Counted from the first letter of the stretch, positions 35,826 through 44,534 are shown. The stretch is 64,000 nt of DNA from Streptococcus sp. 116-D4 (GCF_009731465.1 NZ_AP021887.1:676001-740000); one strand, 5' to 3'. The notes: generated by a model not told the origin, from the letters alone. Made by a program: numbers and translations.

Positions 35826-37272
35826 CAATGACATTGTAAATAAAATCATTGAAGAAGATAAGCAACAAGCACCGCCTGAAGTGGTGGACTTGACCCAAGC
35901 AAGGGAGACCGATGAGGAACATAATAGCCTGAACTTGGCAAAGAGAGCAAGAGGCGATGGCTTTGCAGTCAACTTGGACAATCTCAAGAAGATTTTGAGC
36001 GGAGATAGCAAGCTAAAAGGGGCTATACAGTACAACGTCTTCACTTATGAAATCGACGTGACTAGACCAATGAAGCTAAACGGTAGGACCCTGAGCGGTG
36101 CAATCGATGACCTGATTATCAGAGAGATTAGGGCTTATATTGCTACCAAGTACAAGCTGGACTATAAAAAGCCTGACATAGCGGATATTTTGGAAGTGGT
36201 GGCTGGAGAACACAGCTACAACCCCTTAAAAGACTATCTGGAATCTTGCGAAAGTGAGTATAAAGAGTTAGTGAATCAGCGTGATCCCTTTGAGATTTTA
36301 AGGCATTATCTCAATATTAAGGATGATGAATATAACCGTATTATCATGGACTTGTTTTTCCGTGGAGCGGTTGCCAAGGTGTTTGACCCTACCATCAAGT
36401 TTGACTTTGTACTGGACTTGACTGGACGGCAGGGAGTAGGAAAGACCCAATTTTTTGAGGGGCTTTTTACTCACAAGTATTTTACAACCGTTGAGACCTT
36501 CACAGATAAAGATGATAAGGCTAGAATGGTCAGAAACTGGTGTGTATTTGATGATGAGATGGTGGCCAGTAAAAAGGCTAGTTTTTCAGAATTGAAGAAA
36601 TTCATCACAGAAACCAAGCTAGAGTTTAGACCGCCTTACGCCTCCAGTGATAGGCGACTACCTAAGAGTTTTATTATTGTGAGGGCAACCAATGACCATG
36701 ATTATTTAAACGACCTGACAGGAGAAAGGCGCTTTTTGGTTGCAGAAGTCCATAAAGACACCAACTATAAGGGCAGGAAGTGGACAGAAAAAGACCGTAG
36801 AGCCTTTTGGGGTGCTATGGTGATGGCTTGGAGAGCTAACCAAGTCTTGAACCTGACAGACGAGCAGGAAAAGCTAGTAAATGAGGTTAGAAGCCGTTAC
36901 AAGTTTGTAGATGAAATCCTTGAGGATGTTGAGCGTTATTTAGAAACTCCCTACCCTAAAAATATGTATCAATTCCCAGCAACAGACAGTACGAGACACT
37001 ACTATATTCATGACATGATGAACCACGGCTATCATATGGGCGCTAATGGCGTAGAGATTCATCTAGATACTGGAAAGTATGGGGAACTGGTGGAAAGGGA
37101 CAAGTTGACAGTAAATATATTCTTTTCCGAGGTTTATTTGAACAATTCCCCCAACCCTAAAGATAAAAATAAGGTTAAGAAATTCATGCAAAACAAAGAG
37201 GGTTGGGAATCGAGGGACTCCCTTAGATTTGGTAAAAGCGTCAAACGTGGATTTGCTAAAATAAAAAAATAA
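35818..37272 (+). CDS. VirE/D5-type replication helicase
   Basis: A 484-residue replication protein. The P-loop is DLTGRQGVGKTQFFEGL at about residues 200-216, Walker B is NWCVFDDEM, and RPPYASSDRRLPKSFIIVRATN is the arginine-rich sensor stretch of superfamily 3-like (VirE, phage P4/D5) helicases. It starts at TTG 35818, 6 bases after AAGGAGG; the only nearby ATG (35828 region) is out of frame. The iteron-rich region starts one base after its stop, as in SaPI rep-ori modules. Confidence 0.85.
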   Translation: MNSNDIVNKIIEEDKQQAPPEVVDLTQARETDEEHNSLNLAKRARGDGFAVNLDNLKKILSGDSKLKGAIQYNVFTYEIDVTRPMKLNGRTLSGAIDDLIIREIRAYIATKYKLDYKKPDIADILEVVAGEHSYNPLKDYLESCESEYKELVNQRDPFEILRHYLNIKDDEYNRIIMDLFFRGAVAKVFDPTIKFDFVLDLTGRQGVGKTQFFEGLFTHKYFTTVETFTDKDDKARMVRNWCVFDDEMVASKKASFSELKKFITETKLEFRPPYASSDRRLPKSFIIVRATNDHDYLNDLTGERRFLVAEVHKDTNYKGRKWTEKDRRAFWGAMVMAWRANQVLNLTDEQEKLVNEVRSRYKFVDEILEDVERYLETPYPKNMYQFPATDSTRHYYIHDMMNHGYHMGANGVEIHLDTGKYGELVERDKLTVNIFFSEVYLNNSPNPKDKNKVKKFMQNKEGWESRDSLRFGKSVKRGFAKIKK

Positions 37273-37273
37273 A

Positions 37274-37578
37274 GTGTAGACAGTGTAGCCAAAAGATAAA
37301 AAAACGGCTACACTGAAAACCTTTGATACTGTAAGGGTTTCAAAGAGATGTAGACAAGACGAAAAAAACGGCTACACCCCTAAACCCTTGATATTACTGA
37401 CTTTTTAATATAAATGTAGCCAAAATATATATTTTATAAAAGTATATATAATTAAAAACCTAATGCGTTATTTATATATTTTTTTTGAGATGAAATGGCT
37501 ACACGGCTACACAAGGCGAAAACCCTTGGGGCTGTAAGGCGGAACGCGTAGCCAATAGATATTCAAAAACGGCTACAC
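37274..37578 (+). other. Putative replication origin of the island (iterons around an AT-rich core)
   Basis: GGCTACAC or its complement GTGTAGCC (allowing one change at the first bases) occurs at 37283, 37306, 37370, 37414, 37497, 37505, 37546 and 37571. Some are arranged as GTAGCC...GGCTAC inverted pairs about 15 bases apart, and there are repeats of an AACCCTTGATACTGTAAGG-like sequence. The copies lie on both sides of a very AT-rich core at 37395-37490. There is no ORF. Position after the helicase gene matches known SaPI origins. Confidence 0.8.
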
Positions 37579-37678
37579 TTTGCCTAAAACCTAAAACAAA
37601 ATGGGGTAGATAGTACCGACCCCTTTGCAATGGTGTAACTACTAGTGACACCCTTAAAACAGAAAGAGGAAAAACAAC

Positions 37679-37948
37679 ATGACATTAAAAGTATTTTCAG
37701 AAACAGCGCCAAAACATACATTTACTTATGAATTTGGAAACCTAGAAGACGCACAAATAGCAGGGTTAGCCTTATTTGGATATATGAGAGGTACTTATCT
37801 AGTGCCAGCTATTAAACTAAAATATAAGGAAAATGGAACACTTATTGCTGAGTATATAGATGATAACAAACTAGACATCAACTTTGAGCGCATTTGTGAA
37901 GTTTTCAAGAATGAAGAAAATCCAATAGATGAAGAAGTTGAGGAATAG
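37679..37948 (+). CDS. Island protein, unknown, acidic
   Basis: An 89-residue acidic protein with a strand-rich N-terminal half (TFTYEFGNLEDAQIAGLALFGYM). AGAAAGAGG precedes ATG 37679. First gene after the origin; no family recognised. Confidence 0.5.
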   Translation: MTLKVFSETAPKHTFTYEFGNLEDAQIAGLALFGYMRGTYLVPAIKLKYKENGTLIAEYIDDNKLDINFERICEVFKNEENPIDEEVEE

Positions 37949-38044
37949 AGTAGAGAGTATGTAAGCAGATGAACTACAATAGAGATCCCGTGACTGGATA
38001 TAGCACTCTAAACTTAATAAAACAACAGGAAAGGAAAGAACAAG

Positions 38045-38710
38045 ATGACAGAAACACAAAACACAAACAACATTGAACAAGCGCAAAAACGCCAAGAACT
38101 AGCCCAAAAAATGGATAAAGCACTAGATAAAATTACTAAGGAAGTTAACGCATTGATCACACAAAACGAAAATGCGATTGCTGAGGCTGAACGAGAAAAA
38201 ACACAGTTGCTTCAAGATCAAGCGAACGCCCAACGTGAACATGATGAAGCGGTTGATGAAGTAGACAAAGACAAGCTACGCAATGCCAAGGATAACTTAT
38301 GGATTGCTGAAAGTAAATTAAAAAAGAATGCTAAAAAGCTGGAAGACTTGCACAATGAAACACTTATGAGTCTTGAAGATTTTAAGACAAAAATCGATGA
38401 ACTAGATTCAACGGTTGACAAAAAGCATAAGGCGCTTTATGATAAAGCCGTGGATTTGCTACGAGAGATTGACCAGATCGATGACGAATTTAGAGCTGAT
38501 TCAGATAAACTTCAAGCCCTTTACCATGCTATGGTTTACAAAGTTGGAAAAGGTAAGAGAGAGTTTACTTTCAGCACAGGGGGGTCTATTATTTCGCCAG
38601 CCGATGGAAGGGTTAGATACGAACCAGTCTATCCAGTTGAACCATTCTTAAGAGAAGTTTATGTGCGAGCCTTTGGAAATACTTACAACGATGTGAAAGG
38701 GCATTTTTAA
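38045..38710 (+). CDS. Coiled-coil island protein
   Basis: A 221-residue protein. Residues about 10-160 are a long charged coiled coil (KALDKITKEVNALITQNENA..., EREKTQLLQ, KSKLKKNAKKLEDLHNET-like repeats). The C-terminal 60 residues are compact (FTFSTGGSIISPADGRVRYEPVYP). AAGGAAAG precedes the ATG. In this position other islands carry packaging-interference or scaffold-like genes, but I cannot assign that here. Confidence 0.5.
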   Translation: MTETQNTNNIEQAQKRQELAQKMDKALDKITKEVNALITQNENAIAEAEREKTQLLQDQANAQREHDEAVDEVDKDKLRNAKDNLWIAESKLKKNAKKLEDLHNETLMSLEDFKTKIDELDSTVDKKHKALYDKAVDLLREIDQIDDEFRADSDKLQALYHAMVYKVGKGKREFTFSTGGSIISPADGRVRYEPVYPVEPFLREVYVRAFGNTYNDVKGHF

Positions 38711-38713
38711 AAG

Positions 38714-38920
38714 ATGAAGAGACAAATTAGACACAAAATTGAACCAGTACCAACGATTGTAGAACTCTTCAAACTAATGGAAGAACACCAGCAAGCACAT
38801 CCAGAGTACGAGCGTTATAATTTTAAATACATTGAAGATGGGGACGCTATCGGTGCAATCATTGACTACAACGTAGAAGAAGCAGTATTAAAAGCTGAGC
38901 AAGAGCAAGATAACGCTTAA
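38714..38920 (+). CDS. Small island protein, unknown
   Basis: A 68-residue hydrophilic protein (MKRQIRHKIEPVPTIVELFK...), starting 3 bases after the coiled-coil gene. Ends at a terminator. No family recognised. Confidence 0.5.
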   Translation: MKRQIRHKIEPVPTIVELFKLMEEHQQAHPEYERYNFKYIEDGDAIGAIIDYNVEEAVLKAEQEQDNA

Positions 38921-38948
38921 GACAAGGGGGAGTTTTCCCCTTTTTGTC
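38921..38948 (+). terminator. Terminator before the terminase gene
   Basis: GACAAGGGG-GAGTTTT-CCCCTTTTTGTC, with the T-run forming part of the stem. Confidence 0.7.
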
Positions 38949-38968
38949 GCTTAAGGAGGTGAACTAAT

Positions 38969-39475
38969 GTGACAGATAAGTTAACGCAGAGACAAGAAAA
39001 ATTTGTCCAAGGACTAGTGGCTGGACTATCTCAAAGAAAAGCATATAAAGAGGCTTATAACGCCCAAAAGATGGCTGATAGTACGATAGATTCAAGGGCT
39101 AGTAAGTTGCTGAAAGAGTATAAGGTTAATACAAGGTACAGAGAGTTATTAAAAGAGTTTTCAAACCGTGCTTTATGGTCAAGAGAACAGGCTTTTAATG
39201 AGTATGAATGGCTAAAAAATAAAGCTAAATCTGAAATTATCGAAAGTGGATTGAGATCTAGTAATTTTAATGCCTTTCTTTCTGCTTTGCATGGGATGAA
39301 TAATAGCGCTTTTCGTGATTTGGAGTTGCTGGACGAGAAGTTGCGAGCAGAAATCAGTGTGATTAAGAGTAACATCCATCAAGAAACTCCGGTTAAGGAT
39401 GATAAATTTATAGAGGCCATGAGCGCAATGGTTGAATCCGTTTGGGAAGATGAGATTCAAAAGGAAAAGCCTTAG
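38969..39475 (+). CDS. terS: Terminase small subunit
   Basis: A 168-residue protein that would direct a helper phage's packaging machine to island DNA, the hallmark of PICIs. LTQRQEKFVQGLVAGLSQRKAYKEAYNA is the N-terminal helix-turn-helix of the Terminase_2 family, followed by helical oligomerisation segments. Starts at GTG 38969 behind AAGGAGGTGAAC; the ATG at 38967 is followed at once by a stop in its own frame. No large terminase lies nearby. Confidence 0.85.
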   Translation: MTDKLTQRQEKFVQGLVAGLSQRKAYKEAYNAQKMADSTIDSRASKLLKEYKVNTRYRELLKEFSNRALWSREQAFNEYEWLKNKAKSEIIESGLRSSNFNAFLSALHGMNNSAFRDLELLDEKLRAEISVIKSNIHQETPVKDDKFIEAMSAMVESVWEDEIQKEKP

Positions 39476-39550
39476 AATACAAAAAAAGCCAAGGCGCTCC
39501 GCCTCAGCTATAATCTCAATAATATTATTATATCACAAGGGAGCGAACTA

Positions 39551-39943
39551 ATGGAGCTGGATAACTTCAAAACGATGATGAACGTCAGAGAGCGGATGAC
39601 TTACTTTCTGAGATTCCAGAGAATGGCAGGAAGTGAAAACCAAGTTGCGATAGATGAAGAGGCTTGGGAACTTGTCTTACCTGATCAGTGGAATTTGAGC
39701 GGTGAGCATGAAAAAGCAATCCGTGAGGGATTGGAAATATTCGCCCACGACATCAACAGCATAGAGGACAAACGAGCCAGAAAATACTTTATTATCCATT
39801 ATTGCTATATGAGAAAGAAAACAATGAGTGAATGCGTAGAGATGGCAGGTACTAGCTCCACTACTTATCATCGATACAAACAGATAGCTGTTTTAAACTT
39901 TGCGAGAATCCACCAGAACGGAGAGCTAGAAGTGTATAAGTAG
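39551..39943 (+). CDS. ArpU/RinA-like phage transcriptional regulator
   Basis: A 130-residue protein with a C-terminal sigma-region-4-like helix-turn-helix (RKYFIIHYCYMRKKTMSECVEMAGTSSTTYHRYKQIAVLNFA). This is typical of ArpU/RinA family proteins that switch on late phage genes. AGGGAG precedes ATG 39551. In an island it may respond to or mimic the helper-phage late regulator. Confidence 0.65.
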   Translation: MELDNFKTMMNVRERMTYFLRFQRMAGSENQVAIDEEAWELVLPDQWNLSGEHEKAIREGLEIFAHDINSIEDKRARKYFIIHYCYMRKKTMSECVEMAGTSSTTYHRYKQIAVLNFARIHQNGELEVYK

Positions 39944-40014
39944 GCTGAGGCTTCATATTCACCCCCTATTTTGCTTTGTTTCGTACTGGATAACTAAATC
40001 ACCACGGATAAACT

Positions 40015-40047
40015 AAAAGCCCTTAGAAACGAATCTAGGGCTTTTTT
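40015..40047 (+). terminator. Terminator at the end of the rightward module
   Basis: AAAAGCCCTTAGA and TCTAGGGCTTTTTT around AACGAA. Confidence 0.85.
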
Positions 40048-40075
40048 GACTGGTTGATTTTATCAGTAATTTCAA

Positions 40076-40432
40076 TTACACTACTTTTTCAATATCATCG
40101 ATTGTAATTGTTATGGTATCCCAGTCTTTCGGGGAATCTCCTATGTCAGCAATAAAAGTATCTTCGCTTAGCTTTTCGACAATTGTCGCCATTTGACCGT
40201 TTTTTAACAACACTGTATCAAATTCTAGAATTTTTACGATTTTTCTCCTTGCATAAGCTTCTTTGGCTTCAGCTAGAGTTATTTTATTTGGGCCACCGTC
40301 AATATTTATAATACCTGTATTTTGCCAACGACAGACGTCACAGATATCATAGTCCATAACTTCAGTTCCGCAAACAGGACAATGTAACCAGGTATCTCCG
40401 TTAATTACCCATGTCTTTTTTGAACTATCCAT
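40076..40432 (-). CDS. Cysteine-rich CPCC-like and DUF4926-like cargo protein
   Basis: A 118-residue protein on the minus strand at the right edge of the island. The N-terminus holds a four-cysteine zinc-ribbon-like motif (LHCPVCGTEVMDYDICDVCRWQN), as in CPCC proteins. The C-terminal half, EFDTVLLKNGQMATIVEKLS...DTITITIDDIEKV, resembles DUF4926. Both domains are seen in proteins near polymorphic toxins and immunity genes. ATG 40432 follows GGAGGAGGG; the longer frame to 40507 has no such site. Opposite orientation and end position mark it as accessory cargo, function unknown. Confidence 0.6.
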   Translation of the reverse strand: MDSSKKTWVINGDTWLHCPVCGTEVMDYDICDVCRWQNTGIINIDGGPNKITLAEAKEAYARRKIVKILEFDTVLLKNGQMATIVEKLSEDTFIADIGDSPKDWDTITITIDDIEKVV

Positions 40433-40538
40433 ATAAATCCCTCCTCCATAAACTCGCCAAACCAGTCTTTTTGGTGAACCGTGGGTATCAACCCACCTTT
40501 CCATCATTATACTGCAAACCGAGAGGGATTGCTAATAA

Positions 40539-40660
40539 TTGAGTGTGTATTTTAGATGTGGTATAATATTATTAGGTAATAAAAAAAGCACGTTTGACCG
40601 TGCTAGTTCCTTGCCTGCTGAACTCGTAATTTTGTTTGCCCTTTTGTGGGGGCTTTTTTT
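40539..40660 (+). ncRNA. Candidate small RNA at the right end of the island
   Basis: Promoter TTGAGT (40539-40544), 17-base spacer, TATAAT (40562-40567). A transcript from about 40574 would contain the hairpin AGCACG-TTTGAC-CGTGCT (40588-40605), the single-stranded CTTGCCTGCTGA, and a weak GCCC/GGGC stem with seven T ending near 40660. No ORF. The hairpin also reads as a terminator on the minus strand, so the direction is uncertain. Confidence 0.45.
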
Positions 40661-40784
40661 GTGGACTTTTTTAAGAACTTTTATAGTCTTTTAAAAAGTC
40701 CTAAAGACCTGCTATTTTTTAAGATTTAATAGTATAAACGCTTTAGGTTTTTTAATGAAGACTAAAAGTTTATCGTTTCTATTC

Positions 40785-40802
40785 TTATGAGAAACGTGCT
40801 AA
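40785..40802 (+). other. Right attachment site of the island
   Basis: Second exact copy of TTATGAGAAACGTGCTAA, 56 bases before the yutD-like gene. Confidence 0.85.
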
Positions 40803-40857
40803 CTGCTAGAAATTATGGTAGAATAAAGTATTAAGTAATCGTGAAAAAAGGATATCT

Positions 40858-41388
40858 ATGCGAAAAGAAATTGCACCTGAATTATACAACTATAACAAGT
40901 TTCCTGGTCCTGAGTTCCATTTACACGGGGACACGGTCGAAACGGAAGGGATAGCTTTTTCCTTGGTGGAAAATATCAAGGATGCCTTTGATGTGACGGC
41001 TTTTAATCAGCGTTTTTCAGAAGTCTTAACAAAGTTTGATTATATCGTGGGAGACTGGAGCAACGAACAGCTTCGCCTACGAGGTTTTTACAAGGATGAC
41101 CGAACAGAAGAAAAACTTGAAAAAATCAGTCGTTTACAAGACTACCTTTTAGAGTATTGTAGTTATGGTTGTGCCTATTTTGTCCTAGAAAATGAAGCCC
41201 CTAAGCGAGCATCATTTGACAAGAAAATGCGTAAGAAGGAAGAAGAACCGCCTTCTAGAAAAGGAAAGAAACCGACTCAAACCAAACGAAAACCGAATGC
41301 AGATAAGAAAAATAGACGTCGTCAGAAAGACCAGCATTCTCAGAAAGAGGACAAGGGGCAACGTCATTTTGTCATTCGTCAGAAGTGA
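40858..41388 (+). CDS. YutD family protein (DUF1027)
   Basis: A 176-residue cytoplasmic protein. Residues about 20-110 (FAFSLVENIKDAFDVTAFNQRF-like segment, YDYIVGDWSNEQLRLRGFY) form the conserved YutD domain. The C-terminal 55 residues are a very basic, low-complexity tail (KKEEEPPSRKGKKPTQTKRK...) suggesting RNA or ribosome contact. It sits before rlmN as in other streptococci. Molecular function not established. Confidence 0.8.
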   Translation: MRKEIAPELYNYNKFPGPEFHLHGDTVETEGIAFSLVENIKDAFDVTAFNQRFSEVLTKFDYIVGDWSNEQLRLRGFYKDDRTEEKLEKISRLQDYLLEYCSYGCAYFVLENEAPKRASFDKKMRKKEEEPPSRKGKKPTQTKRKPNADKKNRRRQKDQHSQKEDKGQRHFVIRQK

Positions 41389-41408
41389 GTAGAGAATAAG
41401 GAGAAGAA

Positions 41409-42494
41409 ATGAAACCGTCAATTTATAGTTTAACACGTCAAACCATGCAGGAATGGGTATTGGAGCAGGGAGAAAAGAAATTCCGTGCTGATCAAATCTG
41501 GGAATGGCTTTACCGTAAACGTGTGCAGTCATTTGAAGAAATGACCAACCTTTCAAAAGATTTAATTGCTAAGCTCAATGACCAGTTTGTGGTCAATCCC
41601 TTGAAACAGCGTATCGTGCAAGAGTCTGCTGATGGTACCGTTAAATATCTTTTTGAGTTGCCTGATGGTATGTTGATCGAGACTGTACTCATGCGTCAAC
41701 ACTATGGTTTGTCAGTCTGTGTGACCACTCAGGTCGGCTGTAATATCGGTTGTACCTTCTGTGCTTCTGGTTTAATCAAGAAACAACGTGACCTCAATAA
41801 TGGGGAAATCGTAGCGCAGATCATGCTGGTTCAGAAATACTTCGATGAACGTGGTCAGGACGAGCGTGTCAGCCATATCGTTGTCATGGGAATCGGTGAG
41901 CCCTTTGATAACTACAACAATGTCTTGAATTTCGTTCGTACTATCAATGATGATAAAGGAATGGCCATCGGTGCTCGTCACATTACGGTTTCAACCTCAG
42001 GTTTGGCCCATAAAATTCGTGACTTTGCTAATGAAGGAGTTCAGGTCAATCTTGCCGTTTCTCTTCACGCACCCAACAATGAATTGCGCTCAAGCATTAT
42101 GAAGATTAATCGTGCTTTTCCGATTGAAAAACTTTTTGCAGCTATTGAGTACTACATCAAAACAACCAACCGTCGTGTAACCTTTGAATATATCATGCTC
42201 AATGAAGTTAACGATGGTGTAGAACAAGCCTTGGAATTGGCTGAATTGCTCAAGAATATCAAGAAATTGTCTTATGTAAACTTGATTCCTTATAACCCAG
42301 TTAGTGAACATGACCAATATAGCCGTAGTCCTAAAGAGCGCGTCATGGCCTTCTATGATACGCTCAAGAAAAAAGGGGTTAACTGTGTTGTTCGTCAAGA
42401 GCACGGTACTGATATTGATGCAGCTTGTGGACAATTGCGTTCTAATACAATGAAACGTGACCGCCAGAAAGCAGTCGCAGCAGTCAATCCTTAA
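41409..42494 (+). CDS. rlmN: 23S rRNA (adenine2503-C2)-methyltransferase RlmN
   Basis: A radical SAM enzyme methylating A2503 of 23S rRNA and A37 of some tRNAs. At 361 residues it has the cluster motif CNIGCTFC (Cys-x3-Cys-x2-Cys), [17 protein letters not shown], and the C-terminal catalytic cysteine in [18 protein letters not shown]. Its stop codon overlaps the vanZ start by one base, and the yutD-rlmN-vanZ-ABC-F genes look like one operon. Confidence 0.96.
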   Translation: MKPSIYSLTRQTMQEWVLEQGEKKFRADQIWEWLYRKRVQSFEEMTNLSKDLIAKLNDQFVVNPLKQRIVQESADGTVKYLFELPDGMLIETVLMRQHYGLSVCVTTQVGCNIGCTFCASGLIKKQRDLNNGEIVAQIMLVQKYFDERGQDERVSHIVVMGIGEPFDNYNNVLNFVRTINDDKGMAIGARHITVSTSGLAHKIRDFANEGVQVNLAVSLHAPNNELRSSIMKINRAFPIEKLFAAIEYYIKTTNRRVTFEYIMLNEVNDGVEQALELAELLKNIKKLSYVNLIPYNPVSEHDQYSRSPKERVMAFYDTLKKKGVNCVVRQEHGTDIDAACGQLRSNTMKRDRQKAVAAVNP

Positions 42495-42976
42495 TGATGA
42501 AGAAAACTCATAATCATATTTTGGTCTTGGGAGTCATTTTCTATAGCATTTGTATCGTCTACTTTTGTTTTACTCCTCAAGAACATTCTCCCGTGGGAGT
42601 GGAAACTCCAGGTATTCAGCATCTTGGACGCCTGGTTTTTCTTTTGACTCCTTTCAATTCTCTCTGGAAACTAGGTGAGGTGAGTGATATGGGACAATTA
42701 TATTGGATTTTTTTACAAAATATCCTCAATGTCTTCTTGCTTTTTCCTCTGATCTTTCAACTCCTTTATCTCTTTCCGAATTTAAGGAAAACAAAAAGAG
42801 TTCTTTTTTTCAGTTTTCTAGTGAGTCTTGGAATCGAGTGTACGCAGTTAGTCTTGGACTTTTTCTTTGATTTCAATCGCGTCTTTGAGATTGATGATTT
42901 GTGGACCAATACCTTGGGTGGCTATTTGGCTTGGCTCCTCTATAAACAATTACATAAAAATAAGATAAGGAATTAA
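42494..42976 (+). CDS. VanZ family membrane protein
   Basis: A 160-residue protein with four membrane spans and the VanZ pattern: short N-terminal span (ILVLGVIFYSICIVYFCF), a central FLLTPFNSLWKL loop, and LGIECTQLVLDFFFDFNRVFEIDDLWTNTLGGYLAWLL near the end with the conserved Glu and Asp residues. ATG 42494 is immediately followed by ATG 42497; either may be used. VanZ proteins relate to low-level glycopeptide tolerance, but the role here is unknown. Confidence 0.85.
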   Translation: MMKKTHNHILVLGVIFYSICIVYFCFTPQEHSPVGVETPGIQHLGRLVFLLTPFNSLWKLGEVSDMGQLYWIFLQNILNVFLLFPLIFQLLYLFPNLRKTKRVLFFSFLVSLGIECTQLVLDFFFDFNRVFEIDDLWTNTLGGYLAWLLYKQLHKNKIRN

Positions 42977-42977
42977 A

Positions 42978-44519
42978 ATGAGTATTTTAGAAGTTAAAAA
43001 CCTGAGTCACGGTTTTGGTGACCGTGCAATTTTTGAAGATGTGTCCTTCCGTCTCCTCAAGGGAGAACATATCGGTCTGGTCGGTGCCAATGGTGAAGGG
43101 AAATCAACCTTTATGAGCATTGTGACTGGTAAAATGTTACCAGACGAAGGAAAGGTAGAGTGGTCTAAATATGTGACTGCTGGTTATTTGGACCAGCACT
43201 CTGTCCTTGCTGAAGGCCAATCTGTTCGTGATGTTCTCCGTACAGCCTTTGATGAGCTTTTCAAAGCTGAAGCTCGTATCAATGACCTTTATATGGAAAT
43301 GGCTGAAGACGGAGCGGATGTTGATGCTCTCATGGAAGAAGTGGGCGAACTCCAAGACCGTTTGGAGAGTCGTGATTTCTATACCTTGGATGCAAAGATT
43401 GATGAAGTGGCGCGTGCTCTTGGTGTCATGGACTTTGGCATGGATATAGATGTAACATCTTTGTCAGGTGGGCAAAGAACCAAGGTGCTTTTGGCTAAAC
43501 TCCTCCTTGAAAAGCCCGATATCTTGCTTTTGGACGAGCCGACCAACTACTTGGATGCTGAGCATATTGATTGGCTCAAGCGCTATCTCCAAAACTATGA
43601 GAATGCCTTTGTCCTTATTTCACACGATATTCCATTCCTGAACGACGTTATCAACATCGTCTATCATGTGGAGAATCAACAGCTGACGCGTTATTCTGGT
43701 GACTACTACCAGTTCCAAGAAGTCTATGCCATGAAGAAATCTCAGCTAGAGGCTGCCTACGAACGTCAGCAAAAAGAAATTGCGGACCTCAAGGACTTCG
43801 TTGCCCGAAACAAAGCGCGTGTTGCAACACGAAACATGGCCATGTCTCGTCAGAAGAAATTGGATAAGATGGATATTATCGAACTGCAAAGTGAGAAACC
43901 AAAACCATCCTTTGATTTCAAATCGGCTCGTACACCTGGGCGCTTTATCTTCCAAGCCAAGGATTTGCAGATTGGTTATGACCGTCCTCTGACCAAGCCT
44001 TTAAATCTTACCTTTGAACGTAATCAAAAGGTTGCTATTATCGGGGCAAATGGTATCGGGAAAACAACTCTCTTGAAGTCTCTCTTGGGCATTATCCCGC
44101 CTATTGCTGGGGAAGTGGAGCGCGGTGACTACCTAGAACTCGGTTACTTTGAGCAAGAGGTGGAAGGTGGCAATCGTCAAACACCACTAGAGGCTGTTTG
44201 GAATGCCTTTCCAGCTCTCAACCAGGCAGAAGTCCGTGCAGCCCTTGCTCGTTGTGGTTTGACAACCAAGCATATTGAAAGTCAAATTCAGGTCTTGTCA
44301 GGTGGGGAACAAGCCAAGGTTCGTTTCTGTCTCTTGATGAATCGTGAAAACAATGTTTTAGTGCTGGACGAGCCGACCAACCACTTGGATGTGGATGCCA
44401 AGGATGAACTCAAACGTGCTCTTAAAGAATACAAGGGATCTATCCTTATGGTCTGCCACGAGCCAGACTTTTATGAAGGCTGGATGGACCAAATCTGGGA
44501 TTTTAATAATCTAACTTAA
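42978..44519 (+). CDS. ABC-F family ATPase
   Basis: A 513-residue protein with two ATPase domains and no membrane segment. Walker A motifs are GANGEGKST and GANGIGKTT; signatures are LSGGQRTKVLLAKLL and LSGGEQAKVRFCLL; Walker B motifs are LLLDEPTNYLD and LVLDEPTNHLD. The basic inter-domain linker (ARNKARVATRNMAMSRQKKLDKM) is the tRNA-contacting P-site tip region. ABC-F proteins act on ribosomes in translation control or antibiotic protection. This is the housekeeping YkpA-like type rather than an obvious resistance allele. Confidence 0.92.
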   Translation: MSILEVKNLSHGFGDRAIFEDVSFRLLKGEHIGLVGANGEGKSTFMSIVTGKMLPDEGKVEWSKYVTAGYLDQHSVLAEGQSVRDVLRTAFDELFKAEARINDLYMEMAEDGADVDALMEEVGELQDRLESRDFYTLDAKIDEVARALGVMDFGMDIDVTSLSGGQRTKVLLAKLLLEKPDILLLDEPTNYLDAEHIDWLKRYLQNYENAFVLISHDIPFLNDVINIVYHVENQQLTRYSGDYYQFQEVYAMKKSQLEAAYERQQKEIADLKDFVARNKARVATRNMAMSRQKKLDKMDIIELQSEKPKPSFDFKSARTPGRFIFQAKDLQIGYDRPLTKPLNLTFERNQKVAIIGANGIGKTTLLKSLLGIIPPIAGEVERGDYLELGYFEQEVEGGNRQTPLEAVWNAFPALNQAEVRAALARCGLTTKHIESQIQVLSGGEQAKVRFCLLMNRENNVLVLDEPTNHLDVDAKDELKRALKEYKGSILMVCHEPDFYEGWMDQIWDFNNLT

Positions 44520-44534
44520 AAATGAGGATAAAAG

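Larger units (their letters stand above)
29301..40802 (+). mobile_element. Phage-inducible chromosomal island (PICI-like), about 11.5 kb
   Basis: Bounded by the 18-base direct repeat TTATGAGAAACGTGCTAA at 29301-29318 and 40785-40802, between sodA and the yutD-like gene. Content follows the PICI plan: tyrosine integrase and CI-like repressor on the minus strand, then a rightward module of Cro-like regulator, small genes, VirE-type replication protein, downstream iteron origin, and a small terminase without large terminase, capsid, tail or lysis genes. It would need a helper phage for packaging. No gene looks broken, so it may still be mobile. Confidence 0.9.

Noticed and set aside
38969..39943. 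Reading the island as a prophage remnant
   Set aside because: Only a small terminase and an ArpU-like regulator are phage-related; the ordered integrase-switch-helicase-origin-TerS layout and matched attachment repeats fit a PICI better than a decayed prophage.
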